Source: a candidate division CSSED10-310 bacterium (GTDB lineage Bacteria; CSSED10-310; JAFGJC01). Taken from it: 64,000 bases of DNA. The first letter of the stretch is position 1. Every line of letters begins with the position of its first letter. Of the stretch, positions 11,234-19,327 are shown in pieces. The position numbers and the translations under genes were made by a program. A model generated the notes under the pieces. The model was not told where the DNA came from, ran no database searches, and was given only the letters and a program-made list of their open reading frames with translations. The stretch covers positions 92,379 through 156,378 of the forward strand of contig JAFGLW010000016.1 in NCBI GenBank assembly GCA_016927905.1, read 5' to 3'.

Positions 11234-12038
11234 CCGCCTCCTTTCCCTGTTTCACATCCCGGAGGTAAGGTCTCAACCGGTTGATTTTTAAAACCATTTC
11301 ACGGTATTGTTCGAAATCAAGCGATTGCAGACCATCACACAGGGCTTTCTGCGGATTGGGATGAATCTCCACGATCAATCCATCGGCTCCCGCCATCAAG
11401 GCAGCCAGAGCCATTGGAATGATGATATCACTTCTTCCACATGAATGGCTCGGATCGACGATGATCGGAAGCGGTGATAATTTTTTGACGATGGGCACGG
11501 CGGACAGGTCCAGGGTGCTGCGTGTGTACTTTTCGAACGTCCGGATACCCCGTTCGCATAAAATGACGTGCGGGTTGCCACCGGATGTCAGATATTCGGC
11601 TGCCAGCAGCAGCTCTTCGATGGTTGCGGCAATCCCGCGTTTGAGAAGGATCGGTTTTCCCGCTTTCGCCAGCTGTTTGAGAAACTGGAAATTGCTCATG
11701 TTCCGAGCGCCGATCTGGAGAATATCCACCGTATCGGCATACAAATCGAGATGGGCGATATCCACGATCTCCGTGACAATCTTAAGACCAAACTCCTTCT
11801 TGGCCATTCCCAGGAGCCGGATACCCTCTTCCTGCAATCCTTGAAAACTGTATGGACTGGTCCTGGGTTTAAACGCTCCCCCTCTTAAAAACCGATACCC
11901 CGCCCGGCGCACTTCACCCGCAGCCGCAAAAAGCTGCTCCTCACTTTCCACGCTGCACGGGCCGGCGATGAGCAGTAAATCTTCCCGTGTAACAGTTATG
12001 TCCGGAAGTTTCAGAATGGGTTTCATCGCCGATTTCAA
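11208..12038 (-). CDS. aroF: 3-deoxy-7-phosphoheptulonate synthase (AroF/KDPS-like type)
   Basis: LLLIAGPCSVESEEQL; FLRGGAFKPRTSPYSFQGL; ILQIGARNMSNFQFL; PIIVDPSHSCGRSD; IVEIHPNPQKALCDG. No N-terminal ferredoxin-like regulatory domain. Confidence 0.93.
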   Translation of the reverse strand: MKSAMKPILKLPDITVTREDLLLIAGPCSVESEEQLFAAAGEVRRAGYRFLRGGAFKPRTSPYSFQGLQEEGIRLLGMAKKEFGLKIVTEIVDIAHLDLYADTVDILQIGARNMSNFQFLKQLAKAGKPILLKRGIAATIEELLLAAEYLTSGGNPHVILCERGIRTFEKYTRSTLDLSAVPIVKKLSPLPIIVDPSHSCGRSDIIIPMALAALMAGADGLIVEIHPNPQKALCDGLQSLDFEQYREMVLKINRLRPYLRDVKQGKEADDEQRIPE

Positions 12039-12050
12039 TATTCATCTCCC

Positions 12051-13811
12051 CTACAGGTACTGTTCGATGGATAGAATGGCATGAAAAATCTCTTCAATGA
12101 TGGAATCATGAAGCGGTCCCGGATTGAACTCCAGAAGACGCTGCAGGGTTTCCTGAATCTGCTCGGGATGAAATGTCTTCTCGTTCGTTCTGCGGTGAAG
12201 ATCCATGACGACTTTAAACCGTTCATTGAGAAGGTGCAGAATCTTCAGGTCGATCGACTCGATTCTGCGTTGCATTGAGGCAGCCAAGTCGGATTTGTCC
12301 GACAACGATGTCCCGGTCAGGATCTTCCGGTCAACCTTGCCGCCTGAAGTTCGCGGCAGATCCGACATGAATCGGATGATCCGGGGCTGGCGTGCGCGGG
12401 AAAGCTTGCTTCCCAGATACTGCCGGAGCTGCGGTTCGGTCAGTGTTTCTCCCGGTTCAATGACAACGGCTGCCATCGGCACGACACCTCTCAATCGATC
12501 TTCGTACGGGATCACCACGGCGTCCCGGACCAGAGGATGTGAAAAAAGAACAGCCTCAATCTCGGCAGGATACACTTTTATCCCCCCGACTTTGATCATG
12601 GCATCCGTGCGCCCGACACAGGTATAGTTGCCATGCGCATCGCGGCGGAACAAATCGCCTGTACACAGCCATCCATCCTTCATAACCCGGGCGGTCTCTT
12701 CGTCCGCACGCCAGTAGGAAAGCATTATACCCGGGCTGCGGATCCATAATTCTCCAACTTCCCCATCAGGAACCGGTTCCCCTGCGGCATCCGTCAATTT
12801 CGTTTCATAATAGGGAATCACCTGACCGACCGATCCCGGAGGGGTATTCCCGCCTGATTTCGACGCGAAAGCTATCCCCATCGTCTCGGTGCTGCCCCAC
12901 ACCGGAACAATGGCTGCACCCATTTCCGCCTGGAATCTCTCCTGCAGCCATTGGGGTGTTGCCATGCCGCCGCTTTCCGGTATTCTCAGAGAACTGAAAT
13001 CAAAGGTTTCGCATTGGCCGAATGGCAGGAGAAGTTCATAAACCGGCGATACGGCCATCACACATGTCACCCGGTGTTCATGAATCGCCCTGGCAATCGA
13101 TCGGGGATAGAGCTGCTCGATCAAAACGACGGTTCCACCCAGCATCAAGGCCCGGCAGAATATCTCGTGAGGGTGAAGCATGACGGCAAACAGGGGGAGA
13201 TGGATGTCGGTCGAATCGATGTTCAGCGCCAGAGCGGAAGCCATCGTATTGTAAAACAGATTCCGATGCGAGGCCACAGCCGCCTTGACTTGACCCGTGC
13301 TCCCCGAAGTGAAATTCAGATAGACCGGATCGTCCGGTTCGCTCGCGGCCGCTACAGCATTCTCACCGGATGTGTCCGTTGACAGCATATCCATCGATAC
13401 CGCCAGGATCCATTCACCCGGATCCGATCGGCCGATCTGATTCTCGAGATCGGTGTGAAACAGGGTGGCTGCCGGTTTGATCAGGAACCGCATCCCGGCT
13501 ATTTCCGTATCGGACGCCTTGAAATTCAAAGGCACTGCCAATGCTCCGACACGGGCCACCGCCAGGAAGGCTGCTATCAATTCCGGGCGCCGCTGCATGG
13601 CAATAAAAACACGATCACCCGGTTTGATTCCCCTGCGATGCAGTTCAAAAGCCAGATTGTCCACCATCCGCTTCAGATCGATATACCGGATGCGGCGATC
13701 CTTGTAGATAATTGCCGTCTTCCCGCCAATCCGCTGAGCCTGGTAATCCAACTGCCGGTCCAGCGGAATCGGAATATCCCGATAATCACTGTGGATCTGG
13801 AATTGTTCCAT
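12051..13811 (-). CDS. AMP-dependent acyl/aryl-CoA ligase fused to a C-terminal AroQ-type chorismate mutase-like domain
   Basis: Ligase motifs: YLNFTSGSTGQVKAAVASH, VWGSTETMGIAF, LCTGDLFRRDAHGNYTCVGRTDAMIKVGGIKVYPAEIEAVL, LPRTSGGKVDRKIL. The last ~76 aa, MQRRIESIDLKILHLLNERFKVVMDLHRRTNEKTFHPEQIQETLQRLLEFNPGPLHDSIIEEIFHAIL, follow the AroQ pattern (IDxxDxxILxLLNER...L..NpGPL....I..IF..I). Confidence 0.85.
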   Translation of the reverse strand: MEQFQIHSDYRDIPIPLDRQLDYQAQRIGGKTAIIYKDRRIRYIDLKRMVDNLAFELHRRGIKPGDRVFIAMQRRPELIAAFLAVARVGALAVPLNFKASDTEIAGMRFLIKPAATLFHTDLENQIGRSDPGEWILAVSMDMLSTDTSGENAVAAASEPDDPVYLNFTSGSTGQVKAAVASHRNLFYNTMASALALNIDSTDIHLPLFAVMLHPHEIFCRALMLGGTVVLIEQLYPRSIARAIHEHRVTCVMAVSPVYELLLPFGQCETFDFSSLRIPESGGMATPQWLQERFQAEMGAAIVPVWGSTETMGIAFASKSGGNTPPGSVGQVIPYYETKLTDAAGEPVPDGEVGELWIRSPGIMLSYWRADEETARVMKDGWLCTGDLFRRDAHGNYTCVGRTDAMIKVGGIKVYPAEIEAVLFSHPLVRDAVVIPYEDRLRGVVPMAAVVIEPGETLTEPQLRQYLGSKLSRARQPRIIRFMSDLPRTSGGKVDRKILTGTSLSDKSDLAASMQRRIESIDLKILHLLNERFKVVMDLHRRTNEKTFHPEQIQETLQRLLEFNPGPLHDSIIEEIFHAILSIEQYL

Positions 13812-13828
13812 GTTTCACTCACCCGATC

Positions 13829-14965
13829 TTATTGAGTCAGCCCGTACTGCTCCAGTTCGGCCCGCGCCCGCTCGAAACCGTCTTCAGCGACCTGGTTCGC
13901 CACCCACTCCGTCAGCTCATCGATACCATCTTCAAACTGGACCGACGGCTCATATCCCAGCATATCCCGGATTTTCGCAATATCTGCATAGCAATGCCTG
14001 ATGTCCCCCTCCCTGAAAGTGTTTTCTATCCGGGGTGTCATTGGATGGCCCGCTCCCAACCTCCGGATCAGAATCTCGGCGACATGTTTTATCGTGATGT
14101 TTCGACCGGTACCGACATTGAATGCAGTATAATCGGCCGCCTGGTTTTCCATGGCGAGGATATTGGCCTGAACGATATCCGACACATGAACGAAATCCCG
14201 ACTTTGCAGGCCATCCTCAAAGATGACAGGCGGTTTTTTATTCAAGACGCGGGAGGAAAATATCGCCGCAACACCGGTGTAAGGATTCGATAAAGCCTGC
14301 CGGGTACCGTAAATATTGAAATATCTCAGGGCCACCGTGGGAATCCGGTAGCTTTTCCCCGTGACCAGGAACATCTCCTCATGATCCCGCTTGGTGATCG
14401 CATAGATCGATGTGGGAAACAGCGGTTTCGACTCGGGGGTCCCCTTGTGCCGGCTGGGAGCTTTGCATTCCGGGCACATGATATCCCATTGTTTCGCTTC
14501 CAACTGACGATTTGGCCGGAGTTTCGGGGTGAAATCGCCGCAGTTGTCGCAGGTGTACAAACCCTCCCCATAAATGGACATTGAAGACGCCACGACAACC
14601 TTGCGCACCCGGTCACGGATTTTTCTGTTGTTGATCAGGATATCGAGAAGTGTTGCACCACCGGTGGAATTATAATCGACATATTTCCGGATCATGTACA
14701 TCGATTGACCGACACCGACCGCCGCACCCTGATGAAAAATGACATCCTTCCCCTCCATGGCCCGGGTCAGAACATCTGCATCCCGCACATCCCCACAGAT
14801 AAACCGGGCTCCCCTGTTGAGATAATCCGGTAGACGACCTTGATGCACCTGATATTCGAGGTTATCAAAAATCGTGACATCATGACCCATTTCAACCAGT
14901 CGGTCGACCAGGTGCGACCCGACAAATCCGGCTCCGCCGGTAACAAGAATAGACTCCCGTTTCAA
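13829..14965 (-). CDS. NAD-dependent epimerase/dehydratase (extended SDR) with CxxC...CxxC insertion
   Basis: ILVTGGAGFVGSHLVDRLVEMGHDV; SSMSIYGEG; TSIYAITKRDHEEM; ALRYFNIYGTRQALSNPYTGVAAIF; RDFVHVSDIVQA. Confidence 0.92.
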   Translation of the reverse strand: MKRESILVTGGAGFVGSHLVDRLVEMGHDVTIFDNLEYQVHQGRLPDYLNRGARFICGDVRDADVLTRAMEGKDVIFHQGAAVGVGQSMYMIRKYVDYNSTGGATLLDILINNRKIRDRVRKVVVASSMSIYGEGLYTCDNCGDFTPKLRPNRQLEAKQWDIMCPECKAPSRHKGTPESKPLFPTSIYAITKRDHEEMFLVTGKSYRIPTVALRYFNIYGTRQALSNPYTGVAAIFSSRVLNKKPPVIFEDGLQSRDFVHVSDIVQANILAMENQAADYTAFNVGTGRNITIKHVAEILIRRLGAGHPMTPRIENTFREGDIRHCYADIAKIRDMLGYEPSVQFEDGIDELTEWVANQVAEDGFERARAELEQYGLTQ

Positions 14966-15007
14966 TGATATTTCCTCCTCAATCGGTTGCCGCAGCTCGA
15001 TAACTTT

Positions 15008-16573
15008 TCACGGTTCCGTCAACCGGATATTATCCGATGCGATGCATTTTTTCAGCACCCTGACGATATCCGGATCAAATTGAGACTCGGAAGAACCCTC
15101 GATCTCCCGGAGTGCATGATCCAACGAGTTTTTCGGCCGGTAGGCTCTGTCGGTTGTGATTGCATCCAGAGTATCGGCGATACACAGAATGCGGCTCCCA
15201 AGCGGTATTCGCTCACCCTTCAGCTTGTCCGGGTAACCGGTTCCGTCAAACCGTTCATGATGATGCCTGACGATCCTGGCAATATCCTCCATACCTTCAA
15301 TATTTACCAGAATATCCGCACCGGTTACAGGATGCAGCTGCATGATGTTGATTTCCGAAGTGTCAAACTGCCCCGGTTTGTTCAGGATCTCGTTGGGGAT
15401 TCCCACTTTCCCCACGTCGTGCAGCAAGGCCGCCATTTCCAACCGCTCCACTTCGTCTTCATGTAATCCCATGCAGCTGGCGAGCTGTTTCGAGAATTCG
15501 GCAACCCTGATCGAATGCCCCCCCGTATACGGATCACTGGCTTCGATCGTTGCCACGATGGTCCGAACCGTCGATCGAAACAGCCTTTTCAGATTTTCGA
15601 ACAACCGCATGTTTTCAATGGCGATACCGGCACTGATGCCGATCGCCGTCAGAAGTTTCAAGTCCGATTCGGTGAATGTATCGTGCGAACCCTTGGTATC
15701 GACATGAATCACTCCCAGGATCTTGTTTCGACACTTCAGTGGAACACACATTGCCGATCGGATGGAATGAACGAAAATACTTTCCGATCCACGGAACCGC
15801 TCATCCTGAAATGCATCCGGAGACAGAATGGATATTCCGTTTTCGAATACCTGATTGAGTATGGTATTTGAAAGTTTCGGAATGTTGTTCTGGGTTTCCT
15901 CGGTCCGGACTGCCGCCGGTACGAATTCCCCCGAATTCTCATCGCGAAGCAGGAGATAACATCTGTCCGCCATGATAACCCGGGTGATCTGATCCAGGAT
16001 TTCATTCATCAGTGTCTTTGAATCTCGAGCGACATTGATGATATTGCCCACCTCGAACAATGTGGTTAACTTGGCCAGAACATTCTTCAGATCCTGCTTG
16101 CCTTCTCTCGTGATTTCCACGTCCACCAGATTTTTAAGCTCAAAACTGTGATCCAGAATCCTGATCATACTGGATGAATCCGCTGGATCCCTGGATATTT
16201 CCCTGCCGGGAACCGCATCCAGAAAAGGTTCACTCTCGAATACAATATCCGCTTCACCGATCCGGATGCGATCTCCAGACGCCAGCTCACTCTCCGAGAT
16301 CTGAACACCGTTCAGATAAGTACCGTTCCGGCTTCCCAGATCCCGAATGACATGATACCCTTTTCTGCGTTCGATGATGGAGTGCCGCCGGGATACTTTC
16401 GCGTCGATCAACTGGATATCGTTGTTCGAATCCCGCCCGATGGTAACCACATCCTCGATCCGGATGATTTGAGCCGGCCGGCCGTCGAGTTCTACGGTGA
16501 GTTTTGCCACTTGACCTCGCTTTCCCTGAATGCCACTCCGGTTCCGGCCTGCGCCGCTGGTTCGTTCTGACAT
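15008..16573 (-). CDS. FHA - GAF - HD-GYP domain protein (predicted cyclic-di-nucleotide phosphodiesterase)
   Basis: FHA: VTIGRDSNNDIQLIDAKVSRRHSIIE...DLGSRNGTYLNG. GAF-like middle (CVPLKCRNKILGVIHVD). HD-GYP: LLHDVGKVGIPNEILNKPG...HHERFDGTGYPDKLKGERIPLGSRILCIADTLDAITTDRAYRP. Confidence 0.93.
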   Translation of the reverse strand: MSERTSGAGRNRSGIQGKRGQVAKLTVELDGRPAQIIRIEDVVTIGRDSNNDIQLIDAKVSRRHSIIERRKGYHVIRDLGSRNGTYLNGVQISESELASGDRIRIGEADIVFESEPFLDAVPGREISRDPADSSSMIRILDHSFELKNLVDVEITREGKQDLKNVLAKLTTLFEVGNIINVARDSKTLMNEILDQITRVIMADRCYLLLRDENSGEFVPAAVRTEETQNNIPKLSNTILNQVFENGISILSPDAFQDERFRGSESIFVHSIRSAMCVPLKCRNKILGVIHVDTKGSHDTFTESDLKLLTAIGISAGIAIENMRLFENLKRLFRSTVRTIVATIEASDPYTGGHSIRVAEFSKQLASCMGLHEDEVERLEMAALLHDVGKVGIPNEILNKPGQFDTSEINIMQLHPVTGADILVNIEGMEDIARIVRHHHERFDGTGYPDKLKGERIPLGSRILCIADTLDAITTDRAYRPKNSLDHALREIEGSSESQFDPDIVRVLKKCIASDNIRLTEP

Positions 16574-16640
16574 TTTCTTAATAACTTAAATTACAGGAAA
16601 TTATGAAAAAAAGTCAATGTGCCCGCCCGGTGCGAGCCGG

Positions 16641-17579
16641 TCAGAAATCCATCAGTCCGAACCGTTTCAGACTGGGTGTTTTGTTGCGCCAGTTCTGATC
16701 TGTTTTCACCCGGAGATAAAGATCCACGGGTTTTTCAAAATAACCGGCCAGGTCCCTGCGGGCGTTTTGGCCGATCGTTTTCAGGCGGGATCCCTGTTTC
16801 CCAATCACGATACCTTTCTGACTTTGCTTTTCAATATATATCACAGCATCGATCCTGATTTTTCCCCCCTCACCCACATCGATGAATTCTTCGACGAGTA
16901 CCGCACTGGCGTGAGGCAGCTCGTGATAGGTCTGCTCGATCAGATGCTGACGGACGATTTCAGATGCCATGAATTTTTCGGTACGGTCCGTTATCGTCCC
17001 GGCCGGATACATCGGCAGCGATTCCGGCAAAAGCGCCACAAGTTCTGAAATCAATCTGTCGACGTTTTCTCCGGTTCTGGCGGATATGGGAACGATCGCT
17101 GCAGGCTGCAACTGCTCTGCACAGGTCTGAATGAACGGCAGTAGATTCTCATATCTTATTGTGTCAATCTTGTTGATGGCCAGAATCCACGGCAACCTGA
17201 AAAATTCCTGTTTGTCCTTGAGCAGTTTGATCTGTGGAACCGGATCACGATCACAGAACACCATCCAGATCAGGGCATCGGCACTCTCGGCAGTCAGCCG
17301 GGCAATCCTCAGCATCCGGCGTGAAAGTTCGGTGCCGGGTTTATGAAATCCCGGTGTATCCGCCAGGACGATCTGGTAATCCGGTCCGTGCAAGATGCCG
17401 ATAATCCGGTTGCGGGTTGTTTGCGGGGTGTTCGATGTTATGGCGATCCGGTGCCGGACCAGCAGATTGATCAGGCTTGATTTACCGACATTCGTCCATC
17501 CGATCAGCGCTGCAAATCCGCACCGGATTGCGGAATCAACCGCTTTCAGCGTTGGACTCCCGATCGCCGGGCACTTCAT
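16641..17579 (-). CDS. era: GTPase Era
   Basis: GFAALIGWTNVGKSSLINLLVRHRIAITSNTPQTTRNRIIGI; DTPGFHKP; NKID; KH region GIVIGKQGSRLKTIGQNARRDL. Confidence 0.95.
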   Translation of the reverse strand: MKCPAIGSPTLKAVDSAIRCGFAALIGWTNVGKSSLINLLVRHRIAITSNTPQTTRNRIIGILHGPDYQIVLADTPGFHKPGTELSRRMLRIARLTAESADALIWMVFCDRDPVPQIKLLKDKQEFFRLPWILAINKIDTIRYENLLPFIQTCAEQLQPAAIVPISARTGENVDRLISELVALLPESLPMYPAGTITDRTEKFMASEIVRQHLIEQTYHELPHASAVLVEEFIDVGEGGKIRIDAVIYIEKQSQKGIVIGKQGSRLKTIGQNARRDLAGYFEKPVDLYLRVKTDQNWRNKTPSLKRFGLMDF

Positions 17580-18813
17580 CCCCCGCAGGGTTCTTATATA
17601 TGCTGACTTTCAATATCCGCCGTTCATCCGCTTCAAGTATCTCGATCGTAAAATTTCTGAAATGTACGATTTCACCGAGCGCCGGAATTCTTCCAAGCTG
17701 ATCGAACAGAAAACCACCCAGGGTTTCATAACCGTCCCTGGGAAATTCAATATCCAGAATTTCCTCCAGCTCATCCAGATCGATTTTGGCATCGACCGTC
17801 CATACATCCTGGCTGACGGACTGGATCATCCTTTGCTCCACATCGTATTCATCATGTATCTCGCCCACGATCTCTTCCAGTAAATCCTCGATGGTCACCA
17901 GCCCGGCCACTCCCCCGTATTCATCCACAACGACGGCCATATGCATTTTTTCCTTCTGAAACTCCCGTAAAAGATCCCGGACCTTTTTCGTTTCGGGAAT
18001 AAAGTAAGGACTCCGCATGAATTCGCCGATCTTGACGCTCTCCCGGGGATTATCCCAGAATTGCAGTATGTCCTTGGCGTAAAGAATCCCCACGATTTCA
18101 TCGATTCTTTCCCGGTACACCGGAATTTTTGAATACCCTGAGGTGATGACCAGATTGACCAGATCCAACAGAGTGTCCTCGATTTCAATACACTGCATAT
18201 CGATTCGCGGTGTCATGACTTCCCTGACCAGGGTTTCGGAGAATTCGACGATGGATTGCAGCATTTCACCGTCATCCTCCTTGAATATCCCCTCCTTCTC
18301 CCCCACATTAATAATCGATTTGATCGTCTCCTCAGCATAGGTGATCCGATCTTCATCCGTTTTGGAATACAACAGCCGGTTGATCTGAACGGAAATCAAT
18401 TCAATCAGAGCGACAACAGGATAGAAAGCATAACTGCATGCGATAAACAGCGTGGATTCAATCGATTTGAGCGATGTCCGTTCCCTGAACAGGATCACCA
18501 TGGGCAGGAAAGATCTCCCGACAATCTGCACAGCGAATCCGATCAGCAGGAAAATCAAATAATGGGTCGGATTCCAGCCTGGCACGATCAGCAGAATAGC
18601 CAGAAGTAGCAGGAACACAAGGTCGGCGAAAACTGCGGCGGTCTGCATGGCCAGAAGTACGACAGACAGACGGATTCCATGAAAGGAATCCGTTTCCGGC
18701 CTGATCCGCAATATCCGTTCCAACTGAGCAGAATTCAGGCGGGTCAGCGAAACTTCATAATACCCCGATACGATGGCTGCCAATCCCGCCAGAACCGTAA
18801 TCAGTTTAATCAT
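17536..18813 (-). CDS. HlyC/CorC-family transporter-like protein (DUF21-CBS-CorC_HlyC)
   Basis: VREVMTPRIDMQCIEIEDTLLDLVNLVITSGYSKIPVYRERIDEIVGILYAKDIL; MAVVVDEYGGVAGLVTIEDLLEEIVGEIHDEYD; GGFLFDQLGRIPALGEIV. Start at MIKLITVLAG. Confidence 0.92.
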   Translation of the reverse strand: MIKLITVLAGLAAIVSGYYEVSLTRLNSAQLERILRIRPETDSFHGIRLSVVLLAMQTAAVFADLVFLLLLAILLIVPGWNPTHYLIFLLIGFAVQIVGRSFLPMVILFRERTSLKSIESTLFIACSYAFYPVVALIELISVQINRLLYSKTDEDRITYAEETIKSIINVGEKEGIFKEDDGEMLQSIVEFSETLVREVMTPRIDMQCIEIEDTLLDLVNLVITSGYSKIPVYRERIDEIVGILYAKDILQFWDNPRESVKIGEFMRSPYFIPETKKVRDLLREFQKEKMHMAVVVDEYGGVAGLVTIEDLLEEIVGEIHDEYDVEQRMIQSVSQDVWTVDAKIDLDELEEILDIEFPRDGYETLGGFLFDQLGRIPALGEIVHFRNFTIEILEADERRILKVSIYKNPAGDEVPGDRESNAESG

Positions 18814-19327
18814 TATCCCGCTTTCCATCTCGCGACTCCATCCTCTCCCCCAACCGCATGAAAACCGTCCGGGCCCGGTTTTCCATAGATTCCATAATCG
18901 AAAACCCGGAATCATCCTGATGATCGTAACCGTAAACATGCAGAATCCCGTGAATACAGATGCGCGCGAGTTCCGACCACCAGGATTCACCGGATTTCCC
19001 TGAATCTTTAAAAACGGTTCCGACCGATACGATCACTTCACCCAGCAACAGAGGGGGTGTGTCGAGGCCCTTCACGCCGGTCGACTCCATTTTACCGCCG
19101 GCTTCCCGCCACTCGAAATGTGGGAAGGCGATTACGTTGGTCGGCCGGTCGACCCCCCGATAACGTTTATTGAGATCTTGGACTGTTTCCGGATCGACTA
19201 AATTCACTTCGATATCACCCGGGGGGAGATTCAACTCGGTGACAATCCGGGTCAACAGGTGATCCAGTTTCCCCAGGTCAATTTCAGGATCCTGCGTCTT
19301 TCTCATATCATTCAGTTGTAGACTCAC
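18806..19327 (-). CDS. ybeY: Endoribonuclease YbeY
   Basis: LNKRYRGVDRPTNVIAFPH; LGEVIVSVGTV; ARICIHGILHVYGYDHQDD (HGxLHxxGYDH). Confidence 0.95.
   Translation of the reverse strand: MSLQLNDMRKTQDPEIDLGKLDHLLTRIVTELNLPPGDIEVNLVDPETVQDLNKRYRGVDRPTNVIAFPHFEWREAGGKMESTGVKGLDTPPLLLGEVIVSVGTVFKDSGKSGESWWSELARICIHGILHVYGYDHQDDSGFSIMESMENRARTVFMRLGERMESRDGKRDND

Noticed and set aside
12051-13811. Reading the ligase-CM fusion as a sequencing frameshift artefact
   Set aside because: Ligase and CM-like parts share one uninterrupted frame with a short linker, and a proper stop and SD follow; a frameshift artefact is not needed to explain it.
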